Source: Diphasiastrum complanatum
Taxonomy: Eukaryota > Streptophyta > Lycopodiopsida > Lycopodiales > Lycopodiaceae
Assembly: GCA_029204225.1 (NCBI GenBank)
Contig: CM055098.1
Coordinates: 52,026,728-52,090,727 of the forward strand
Direction of reading: 5' to 3'
DNA: 64,000 nt
Part shown: piece after piece, positions 1 through 12,268 of the stretch
Layout of the letters: each line of letters opens with the position of its first letter
How positions within the stretch are numbered: the first letter of the stretch is position 1
Position numbers and translations under genes: made by a program
The notes under the pieces: generated by a model
The model's input: the letters and a program-made list of their open reading frames with translations, nothing else
Databases searched by the model: none
What the model was told of the DNA's origin: nothing

Positions 1-1721
1 GCATTTCACACAACTTACCTTGTAGTAATACTTACATAATATAGACTAGCACACAATATCAATTATAAGTCATGACTCCAAACTTATAGTTTACGACTCA
101 ATGTAGTCCAAGCTCAAGACTCAATACAGCAAGATTCAAGAAAGTAGACAATTGTAAAATGAACGAATAACTTCAGCAAATATAAAGCTATGTCCTTTCT
201 TGTGATAGGGGTCTATTCAAAGACATTCTTACATATATATTGATGAAGAAAAAATAGGCCATTTTAAGGATGCATACCAATTTACTCAACTTGAGATCGA
301 AAAAGAGTAGGTGGTGCAGCCCATAATTGGATTGGAACATTAGGGCATGTTTGTTTTGCCAAAGTGAGGAAGTAGAGACGAAATAATGTCACCTTTTGGA
401 TTGTTTTGCCTACAACCACATCGTAAGGAGCCCAAAGGGCTTTTTCTAATCCTTTTAAGTTCTTAGATAGTTTTTCTAGCTAAGAAAATTTGAATATGAT
501 TAGTTTTACGTTCATTACAACACATACGAGACATAATTTCTTTTTGAGCCTTTCAAAGACTTTTAGTTATTTTTGGTCTTCTCCAAGCACTCTTCTCCAA
601 AAGCTCACATGATCCTCTAATGTGATTACCCTTGTTTCTAGAAGCTCTTCAAAACAAGACTCATGTGCCCTAGAAAGTGCTCTAGTGTGCACATAATAAC
701 ACCGAAAAATGGATAATGTAGCAAACCACAACTTTTCTAGACACACTAGAACATGACCAGAACTTGCTAAATCACATTCACAAGAAGAAAAGCACATCAT
801 AAGACTCTATGTTGCCTATGTAGTGCAAGCTCACAACAAATGTACAAAGCTCTCTTTGGGTCAATCATGGCTCATGGCAGGAAGAGTCACAAGAAACACA
901 TTGCTGTGCCTAACCTACAGCATAGACTTTAACTTAAAAAACCTTCAATTTTAAAGCCCACCCTATTTACCCACCTGAATTGGATCATCCTGTACGCGAA
1001 ACATTTGGCAACCTATATAGATGTACTGCCCTAAATTAGAGCTTTAATCTGATACCCATATTGCCCACATGATTTAGGTGTTATAAAAAGAATGGAATGT
1101 AAGAAAGTGCACGACAAATGAAGTTATGAAGATTGGAAAAATTGGCATCACAAAAGTAGACATTAGTTAGTGACTCATAAAGAATAATAAGATATTGAAG
1201 CCAAATTGAGAGAATGTCAACATTAAGTGCTGATCTGTAAGTTTACTGGAATAGGTGTGGTGTAGCGACTGAGCATTCAAAGTGCCTGTTGAGTTTGACT
1301 TGAGGTGGGGAAAACTCATGATGGTGGTTGTGGTCTAGCAAACATCATGGTAGTGAAGTTTATAATAGAATTCCTAATACCAGTTCAATTATTGACCTGC
1401 TATTGTGTTAGGCATGATGCTCTTTTAAGTTGTAGTGACATTGCACATTTCTAGGAGCAAGCTATAAAAATATAAGTTAACGTGATGCATTGCTTCCCAC
1501 ATGTGTGATATTGTTACCTTCAGAATTGAACTTTTGGTTATAATTTATGTTGAGTTTAGGATATTGCTCCAAAAGTGTGTGCGATGGTTGGAAATGTGAT
1601 CAATGATGAGATCATCTCTTAGAATACTCTTAATTAATTCTTGTGGGTTAACTGTAAAATTGCTAAAATGTTCTCCTTGATGGTCTAGACTCTATGTTGA
1701 CTTTGATTTATTGTTTCTCAG
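1..1721. other. No gene recognised; upstream flank or intron
   Basis: AT-rich sequence with no open frame that resembles a known protein. Because the first visible METTL25-like exon (1722) starts after a clear splice acceptor, this stretch is probably intron of that gene, with its N-terminal exons beyond the left edge. I looked for a preceding exon and did not find a convincing one. Confidence 0.5.
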
Positions 1722-2278
1722 GTATCAAAGCCTCCTCCAATAAACCGTGTGCTTGCTCAAGGGATGAACTCAAAAAAGCTTCATGAGGTATCTAGTAAAC
1801 CTACAAAATCGTCAATCTTTTCCAAGGTTTGAAATTTTTGATGCCTGAAGGACAAAATGTGTTCAAAACATTTAACTTGGCAAGAACTTAATTATATGAA
1901 CACCAACATATTGGTGTAGGCTTTTGCCAAACTAGGTAACTTGACGATGTCGACATCCTTTATGAGACTTACAATTAAAGAAACTGCTGAGGCCTATACT
2001 AGATTAAATTAGCTTTTGCGTTCCTATTGTGGCTATGCCTAAACTTCATTTTCAAAAAAACTTTCAAAAACTAAAGAAGTTGATCTATTGTCCAAACAAC
2101 ACTAAGTAATCTAGAATTTTTTTGTGAATATGTCATCGCTCCTAAAACTTCAGAGAATGTTACATCATATGTCCTGCTACACATAACCGAATTTGTGGGT
2201 AGACTCCATAACTTCTAGATTGCACTAGTAGAACAAAAATGTATTTTTTGACACACATGCCCATGCACATGCATGCAT

Positions 2279-2312
<34 letters not shown>

Positions 2313-5300
2313 CATGGATGTAGTGAAATGCACTCCATTGTGTCCACGTTTCGGAATGTTCTGGGAGTGAGAGCGTTCCCAACAACAGATACAAATTTAA
2401 AAATCATTTGTTGGAAATTTTCTTTTTAGTATTGCTAAAGATGACCAGAAACATCATAATCAAGAGATCCTATCTACACTAGTCAAGAGATCCTATCTGA
2501 ACTAGTCAAAAGATCCTATCTTAATCAAGATGTCTTTTCTACACAGGTTGAGTTGACAAAGGGGGATGCAGCTGTCCACCAAGGTTCAAGTGCCTATAGA
2601 TGGAAGTGCCTCCATTGTACTGTGGTCTTCACTGGATCTCTTGCCAGGGTCAGGGAACACTTGTTATAACTCACTAGGTTAGATGGGTTGGGGATGGGCA
2701 TATATGTTTGCCCCTGCATAATTGAAGCAAAAGTGGAGGCTGAGAGACACATACATGCTTGAGGGTACATCTCTTTAGCCATTGAGACCAACTCAAAGCT
2801 TTACTTGGAGGTTAGGGGCAGCTGCAGATCTTAGTATAGTTATAGGTCCTAGTGCAAGTGGAAAGGCGTGGCCTATTCACAAGGGGTGTTCCAATAGCAG
2901 CACACATGTGGCCCCTTGGCTTTTTTTGACAATTTGCAAATATTAAGCTTGATAAACACATAGTTTATTGTACATATTAAAAATCCACATGTATGTGAGC
3001 ATGTCCACACGTGAGAGAATAGGCCTAGGGTAGTTAGGACCTAATCATAGGAGTTAGATAGGATGTTTGGTCAAGTTTCCTAGAATTTAGGACCAAACTC
3101 CTCGAATCATGGAGGTAGTTGAGTAACCTAACCATCAAATTGGCATATCTCTAGGATTAGGTAAGATTGACATATTAGGGCAGAAAATGTCAATTAGTCT
3201 CCTTGAAACATGCTGAATTTTCACCTAACTCAAAGGAGAAGAGCCCTATTGTACTATCAATCTATTATACATGTAAGATAGAAATTTGAGAGCATATTGG
3301 CAATCTCGAGTTTTTCCTACATTGGTCTTGTGATTTTATGACTCCATGGTAGACTAAACTTGATTACATTCATTCTCTGATAGCAGGCCGTACTGGATGC
3401 CGTACCACACACGTGTGGAGTCGGATTTGCATGTTTGATCATTGGTTTTGATTGTTCTTGATTGTGTGATCCAGAATTGCTAATCTAGATCAAGAAATTG
3501 ATGACTAGTTTTTCACTAGATTGGTGTATCAATCAATCAATCAATCACTCTTGGAGTCTTTTGTACGCTCATTTATGGTCCTTAGTATTGTACTTTTACA
3601 CTTTCTACTTCAGCAACAGGTCCTTCTCGTCCCTCATCGTTGACGGGTGCTGTTGCACCATCTTTGGAGGCAGATCCTAGCACGGGGGGGCAAAATCGGG
3701 CAAAAATCTAGCATCTGATGCTCCATCGTTAGACACGCCCTCATTAGGCCCATCTATCACCCTCATGGTTCTTGTAGCAAGCTCTAAGATGGGTGCTTAT
3801 GCTTCATAATTGATTGAAGCTTTGACCCTTTCTCGTATTATAGAAGTACTCAAGGTTCCTTGGGATAACAGGACATGTGAGAGTAAGAAGTCACTATTAT
3901 GGGATTCGAGATAGGAGTCACAATATCTATGATATACTTCATGACAATCATCAATTCGAATTCACAACTACATAGCAGATTTGGGATTGGTGTCAGGTGA
4001 TAATGGTGAAGTATATCAAAGGTACTGTTTGATGACTCCTATCTTGAGAAATCTTGTGAATAGCGATTTCTGGTCACATGTCCTTTCAACCCAAGGAACC
4101 TTGAGCCCTTCTGGCAAATTAGCCTGTTGGTAACATTCTTTTTTGGGTGCCTGCAATGGGTTCTCTTTTTTTCTCGGAGAAAAACTAGCAAGTTTTGAAT
4201 CAATTGCAAGAGAAAGAGTCAGAGCTTCAAGCAATTATTAAGCATAAGCACCCATCTTCGTGGAGCTTGAGCTTAACAAATCTTGGAGCTTGCTACAAGA
4301 ATGTAGCTCAACAACATATGAGTACATAAAATGCAAAATCTTGGAGGTGTGAAGCTGACATGTATAGTTGAACATTGGGTCCAATGAGTACGAACTTTGG
4401 CCAATCTATATTAAGCTTGATCTGTTCGTTTGTTGTGGTTTTGGTTCCATACGATTTCATTTCAAATTTACAGAGAGATAGATGTTGATATGGTTTCCTA
4501 TTGACACGAGTTCACTACACTGCTCAAAACTGAATTCCATCAAGCTAGGTAAGTTTTGTAGGAAATAGAAGCCTAAGGATCGAGGATCTTAATTATTCAA
4601 TCACACAAAGCATTCTCAAAAGAAAGAGAGAGATGGCTAGAAGCCCTCTTGTAGAAACTCGTGGACAGCCAAGGAGAATAGTCAATATTGCTTACAAAAG
4701 TGTCTCATACAAATGGGATGCACACATATATATAGTCCAAGATGACTATCTAACTTCATGACTATTGGCTATCCAACTACTTGACTATTGGCTTTCCAAC
4801 TACTTGACTATTGACTATCCAACTTTCTATAAGTTACATAGAAAGAATAAGGTACCTCCAATATGTCAAGTTGGGGTACTTAATGTCACAATTAGGCCTA
4901 GTGGACCCATGAGTTCCTACCAAGTTAATTTCATACTAACTTAGCCAACTCTAAGTTTAGTAGGCCTAATATAATAAATGACCATGGTTACACAACTCTC
5001 GACCTTTTGGGTCAAAGTAACCTATGGTAATGTAAGCAATTCCATTTACATTCCAACACCCTTCTTAAATGGAAATGCATAACATAACATGAAGTAACTT
5101 CTCGAAAGAGAAAAATGCTACTTGCTGTTCGAACTTCATGTCGCCAAATAAACTTCGCACCGAAGTAGTCGAAATCTCATCCCCAATCATGTCCAACATA
5201 TAAAAGGAAAATAATGCGTAATAATGAAGCATCAAGTCGAAGGGTGAGGATTTGCATGCTCCATCTGAAGTAGGGAACCAACATAAACTCGGCAATAAGT

Positions 5301-8300
5301 CGAAACATGGACTTGTAATCCATCATAGGCTCTCACATTATTCCAAAATACTTCTTATCATAAGGACAATGAAAAAGAGTACCAAACTCTTTTGGCATCA
5401 CATCCTCCCGAACCTTACCATCAATGACTTGCTCACATAGAATAGGTAATGTACCAACATCATGATGAAGAGTAAGTGTAGAACCAAAAAAATCAGCAAG
5501 AGGTACTGATTTTAAAGAGGCATGTGCCATCCCTTCGTAGTAAGACATTTCTTTGTTGTCCTGCAAAGACTCCAATAGCCGACAAGGAACTGTTATGGGC
5601 TGTTCAACACTTTGCTGCCGAAAGTGTTCCTAGTATGGACCATGTTGTCCATTATCTTCCGCAGGCTGTTCTTGAAGCATAATGGACTGCTCATGATGTA
5701 AAATGGGCTGTAAATGACCAAAAGAAGATGACTGAACCTGCTGTCCAACATCTTCATCATAAAAATTTAGCAAACTATCAAGAGATGCATCAATGATGGC
5801 GTCATCAAAGCTGTCCCTCGAAGAGGTATGGGATGATATAGAAGATTCTTCAAGTAATGAAAAATTCTCTCCAATCAAATGCTCACTCTTAACACTTTGA
5901 ACAAAAGTACTAATTGACACATGTTGATTCCCTCCTCGATTAGTACAAAATGGTTCCAAAGAGTGCTTGAATTTTTCAGCCTTTGCTAAAACATCAAATT
6001 GAAAAGGTTTCGCATAAAACTTTTCACTAATGTATCCATCATATGCATCAACTTGCGGTGACTTGAAAAAAGATTGTTTCAACATCTGCTCAATGTATCG
6101 TTGTTGAAAGATGAAGATTCTAGCCCCATGTGGAAGATCAACAAGAACCCAAGTGTGGTTCTTCATGAGTGAGTTGTACTCCTCTTGCATCGCATCCTCC
6201 CAACATTTTGCTCCTCTGGCCTGCTCATAAAAAATAGGTTCTACTGCACCATCCTCAATAGAAATAATAGCAAAATCAGAAAAATCTGCAAATTCTACTG
6301 ATTTAGTAGAGGCACGAGTCTTCCCTTCATAGAAATGATCCACTTTGCTGTCCTGCAAAGTCTGCAACAACCATTTAGGGACTGGTTTGGGCTGTCCAAC
6401 AGCCTTACCTTTGTCAACACTTTGCTGTCCAAAGTGTTTCGAACTTGGACCTTGCTGTCCAATGTTTTCCGAATTTGGACCTAATGTCTTCAACAGGCTG
6501 CTCTTAACCATAAATAGGTTCTTCTTGATGAACTATGGGCTGCAAAATTGAAGGAGTAGTGGGCTGTCCACTAGAAGATGATGGCAGTCCCTTCTCTTCA
6601 TGATTAGATGGCAAAACCAAATCTGGAAATATTTCAATATATGCATCATGGGGGAAGTCCCCTTTCATGACATGAGTGGGCGCAACATCATAGGAGGTCT
6701 TTTCATCAAAATGAACATCACGACTCACTATGATTTTATTAGTATCCATATTAAACAATCTATAGCCCTTGCTTTCGCTACTATAGCCAACAAATATGCA
6801 TTTAACTCCTTTATCATCAAGGTTGGTTCTTAGCTTATCGGGAATGAAAGCATAAGCCGTGCAACCAAAGATGCGTAAGTGAGAAACAGTAGGCTTCTTA
6901 CCATACCAAACTTCATAAGGAGTTAATACCTTCAAGGCTTTAGTAGGACACCGACTACTAATGTAAGCCGTCGTTATAACTGCTTCAGCCCAAAACTTGT
7001 GAGGTAAGCTCTTTGCCTTGAGCATGCATCGAGCCATCTCCATGATAGTGCGATTCTTTCTTTCGGCAACACCATTTTGTTGAGGTGTGTAAGGGGTTGT
7101 CATTTGATGATGGATACCTTTGCTTTGAAGATAAGTACCGAACGTATTCTTTAGATAAAGCTTTTGTATGTCAATCCAAGTATGCTCTTTCAATGTTAAA
7201 AAAGTTCAATATGTTAGATTGTAAGAGTATAGAAACTCCTATGGAGCAAAATGTAAAAGACCTTAACAAAGGTGATGAAAGATCCTTCATGGACATCACT
7301 CTTTTTAGGAGTCTTATAGGCTCCTTAATTTGGCTCACGATAACTAGACCTGACATAAGGTTTAGTGTTCATAAGTTGAGCCAGGCTATGCAAAATCCTA
7401 CTATTTATCATTGGAAAATGGCCAAGAGAGTGCTTAGATATATATCTTCAATTTTTGTGAAAAGTACAGTACTAAGGACCATAAATGGATCTTTGAATGA
7501 TCCACAAGGTGATTGTATGCTTGTTAAACAATCTATCAGAAACTAGTCATCAGAAAACAAGATCCCCTCCTCGGTCGGTATGTAAGATCTTCAAAGAGTG
7601 CCCAAACGAATTTTCTATCATTGCTAGAAAATCCTTAAAGCATTGAAAAACTTCAGATTTTGCCTTCATAGGATAAATCCATGTAAATCTTGAAAGGTCA
7701 TCAATAAAAGTAACAAAGTACTTACACCTTCCAATGGATTCGGTCCTCATTGGACCACATACATCACTATGAACCAAATCAAATTTGCCATCAACTCTAA
7801 TAGTTCCATCAATTGGAAAAGTTTGCCTTTGAAATTTTCCAAGTATGCATCCTTCGCATACATGTCCTTTGGGATGCTCAATATTAGGAATGTCTTCAAC
7901 CATATTGAATCTCTTCAACATCTTCAAGCTAGCAAAGTTGAGATGTCCAAAAAGAATGTGAACTTGATGCAATAAGACAAAAAGATGATGAAGCTCTTCG
8001 CTCATAGGTATCCATAAGGAACAATCCACCATGTAATGTTCCCGAAGCAATGATCATAAGAGATCTCTTTGGGTCTTTGATAAGGCACTTGTCTTCTTTG
8101 AATTCCACAACCAATCCTTGGTTCATGATTGTAGACACCGAAATGAGATTCTTTTTTATTTTTGGAACATAAAGTACATTACAAATGTACTTCTCCTCAT
8201 CATTGGGTAATAATGGGGATCACTCCAATACCTTTGATAGGATAAGAGATGTTATCAACACCTTGAACTTTGCTTCCATCATGCACTTTCACAAGCTTTG

Positions 8301-11300
8301 TGAAGACCTCTTTGTGATAAGTCATATGGCGTGTGGCACCACTATCAATCACCCAATCAATAGATGAAAAAACAGCAACTTGTAAAGCTGAAGATGAGCT
8401 GTTTTCTGCTGAAAAACCAGCAAGATTTGAAGTGGCAGAAATCTCTTCTTTAGGAGGGATGAGATTATTAGTGACAAAAGCATAATCATTATTGAAAAGA
8501 TTATCCTCCTTTCCAAATTGTTGTTCCAAAGTAATGATTGCGGTACTTGTATCGTTACCTCTCTCTTTTTCCTTTGCAAGCCTCTTCCTACATTCTTTGA
8601 TGTGATGTCCAAAATTCTTACAATAGTGGCACTTACCCTTCTTCTTGGAGTCTTGATCTTGAGCTTCCTTAGATTTTTGATCATCTTTGGAAGTTTTGAA
8701 AGAAGGCTTCCCTTTCCACTTGCCTTTGCCTTTGCCTTTTGCAAAGAAAGCTTGATCCTTGTTTGCTCTTCTTGAAGAAGTAAGCCAACAAGTTCGTCAA
8801 AGGAGATTTGCTGTCCCCTAAGAGAAATGCTCAATGATGACACAAAAATGGAAGGTAAGAATTAGGAAGAGAGTTGAGAGTAATAGATACAAATTGTGAG
8901 TTCTCAATCACCTCATCAATACTAAGAAGCTCCTCTCGAAGATCCTTGATCTTCGTCAAGTGGTTTGTAAGCAAATCACCTTCTTGCATCTTCAAGATAG
9001 AAAGTTGATTTCGAAGATATACCACTTTTGCCGCATTCTTTACTTGAAACATCTTTGCAAGAGTCTCCCAAGCACTTTTGGAAGTCTTGCATGATCTAAT
9101 ATGTGGAAGGATAGATCTCTTCACTGATAATGCAATGACGGAATGTGCTTGTGCATCTCGTCAATCCCACTTCTTTTGCTCATCGGAAGACACCTCCGTA
9201 GATGATGAAGTAGTTATTCTAGATGGTGTAATAGGTGCCAAGGTGGGCGGCCTCTCTTCGTCACCATTAACTACTTCCCACAAACTTTTAGCAATTAGAA
9301 GGTTCTTTATCATGTAGCACCACAAGGAATAGTTTGTGCCATCCAGCCTATCTTCATTAAATAAAAAACCAATAGACTCCGAGTCTTTAGCCATAACAGA
9401 AAAATCAGCTTGTAGTAAATAGGAAATAGACTTTCCAAGACAAAATCTACTCAAAGGGTAGCAACCTCAAAGCTGAAATTATGAGCACAATAGATTGCAA
9501 TACTCCACATGCAATTTGCTTAACAAGTAATGAAATAGGTGGCTGATTTCTGCACAAAAAAACAGAATGCTCACAATAGGTAGACTTCGAATGAAGCCAA
9601 AACCAAAACCAAAACCAGAAATTTGTGGCTGAAAAGAGTGCACACTATGTACATATAGAGCTGATGGTAGCGCCCTACTCCAAGCTCACCAACAGGGAAA
9701 TTTCAGCAAAAATGTGTGTAAAACACATGTATCTTCATTTAAGAAGTAAATCTGAAATTTTCAGCATGTAATTGAGTCAAGATCACATGCAATTGGTTTG
9801 AGCATGGGCGCCCTACTGCTAGCTCTCAAATGGGTGAAGGTGCCCTGCAATTTCCTGCAAAAAAGTTATAAGAAGATGAACAGATTCTTCTCCTGCAAAA
9901 ATCAGCAACTTGATGATTTTCTGCAACCAAAAAGGGAAGAAGATAGCTTCCTATTGGGCGCCCTCCTGCAAGCAATATGATCACCTAAAGGCTCTGATAC
10001 CATGTAGGAAATAGAAGCCTAAGGATCCAAGATCTTACCTATTCAATCACATAAAGCATTCTCAAAAGAAAGAGAGAGATGGCTAGAAACCCTCTTGTAG
10101 AAACTCGTAGACAGCCAAGGAGAATAGTCAGTATTGCTTACAAAAGTGTCTCATACAAATGGGATGCACACATATTAATAGTCCAAGATGACTATCTAAC
10201 TTCATGACTATTGGCTATCCAACTACTTGACTATTGGCTTTCCAACTACTTGACTATTGACTATCCAACTTTCTATAAGTTACATAGAAAGAATTAGGTA
10301 CCTCCAATATGTCAAGTTGGGGTACTTAATGTCACAATTAGGCCTAGTGGACCCATGAGTTCCTACCAAGTTAATTTCATAGCTAACTCTAAGTTTAGTA
10401 GGCCTAATATAATAAATGACCATGGTTACACAACTCTCGACCTTTTGGGTCAAAGTAACCTATGGTAATGTAAGCAATTCCATTTACATTCCAACAAGTT
10501 TATCACTCTTGAAAAACCCTTTAATTTGATACCCATATTATCCACACAAGGAAAAGATTGTGATCTAGGAAATGCAACTATGAAACTCGGGCTGCAACTA
10601 TGATCTATATATAGATAAATAGACAGATTATAGATGCAGCAAAACACGTTGGCTTTTTTCTCATTTTTTTTCTAACTACAAAAAAAATAAATAACAAATT
10701 TCAAGCCCTAAAGAGTGGATTCCAAGCCCTAAAAAATTTACAAACAATAAAAGGTAAAATCAAAACAATTAAAAGCCAAAAAAGAACAAAAATCAAAGTT
10801 AAAAATAAAGAAGCAAGCACGTTTTGGGAAACACTAATGGAATTTCTCGGAATGTGTTCTGAAATGGAACGTGCATTCATCATATATCAGTTGTAGCGGA
10901 AAGCATTCTGGAACTCGTAAGCAAATTATTATTATTTTTTATTTTTTTTGAAAGATAGTATTTTGCTGAAATTTTTTTGTTACTATATTAAATTTTTGCT
11001 TTTTGTATGTTATAAACTCAACTGCAAATTTGCCAAGTTTTAAGTTGAACTTCAATTGGTTGCTAGCGATAAAGTGTAAATGGGGTATGAGTCTTGTTTA
11101 CGATCAGGCACCAAATCAAAGTTTAGCATAACAAGATCTATTCTAGTAGGGCCTCCATAATAGGCTACTCAAATAATGCAGATTTTAGGTCAATATCAAA
11201 GTACCCCACGGCACAGGTGCCGTGGGGTCCAAGTACCGTACCAGAGGTGCCTTACTACACGTGCCGTGGTACAGCACCTGTACTTTTTTTTTGGTTTTTT

Positions 11301-12176
11301 CACTTGAAAAATGACTTTAAAAAAAAAAAGGTGCCGTGGGTGCCGTGGAACTGAAGCTCCACAGCACCTGTACGGCACCCACGACACTCGTGCTGTACCA
11401 GGTGCCGTACCACGGCACTTGGAACTTTGGTCAATATTATGAACAATTTCAATAGGTTTGCAGAGAAACCTTTGTTTGCTCTTATTGTAGTTTTTTTTGA
11501 CATATCTCCTAAAAGAATTTCAAGGAGAACAAAAATTTTAAAGCAAAGTAGAAAATGCAAATTTCCAATTTTTTTGGTTCCAGAAAACCCTAACCCTAAC
11601 ATCTAGAGCGTGGTTTTGGAATGTGCCATTTTGTACATGCCAAATGCACCTTCTGTTATTTTGAAAAAACAAGATTTTGAATAAAAGGGAAAGTCATGTC
11701 CTCCTTTTTTTTTGGATAGCCACCAATGAGGAACATTCGGCCATGACCATGATCGCGACCACCCACCTCTAGCAACCATCCACTCTACTGCTGCCTTGCC
11801 CTCTAGCCGATCATCCACCTCTACTGCCACGCCGCGCTCTAGCCGACCATTCACCTCTGCTGCACCGCCAGCCATGCCATCTTCTAGTGGTAGTGTTGCA
11901 CATGAGCAACCCCATCCATTACCCCTTCCACTGCAGACGATGTTATTGAGCATCTTCAGTCTGCAGGTCCCCTACTTGTATTTTGATCTTTCGTTTTCAT
12001 CTTCCAAATAGCTTACACGTAGTTGAAGTTCCCTTAGTTCCCGTTTTAGCCAGCCTAGTTCATAGACAAAGAATCCTTCCATAGGTTGGGAATGAGTATA
12101 ATCGTGAGATAGACGATCTGAAACAACTGCCGGAAATGGTGGGGAGAACGAAAGAAAGAAAGAAAGCTTTATTAAC

Positions 12177-12268
<92 letters not shown>

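Larger units (their letters stand above)
4557..10496 (-). mobile_element. Complete-ended but defective Copia LTR retrotransposon (copy A)
   Basis: Both LTRs (TGTAGGAAAT...TTCCAACA), a tRNA-Met PBS, a polypurine tract and a 5-bp target duplication AGTTT (4552-4556 and 10497-10501) are present, so this is one insertion, antisense to the METTL25-like gene. Inside, in the - direction, are gag, CCHC knuckle, protease, integrase and linker. The reverse transcriptase/RNase H core is deleted, the integrase is interrupted by a foreign reversed RT fragment, and a linker segment is duplicated. It cannot encode its own replication. Confidence 0.93.

Noticed and set aside
7171-7356. 61-codon - strand frame
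   Set aside because: Antisense shadow of the inverted Copia RT fragment on the + strand.
11603-12011. Two overlapping antiparallel open frames in a GC-richer patch
   Set aside because: No protein-family resemblance and low-complexity W/G/A or S/P composition; treated as intronic.
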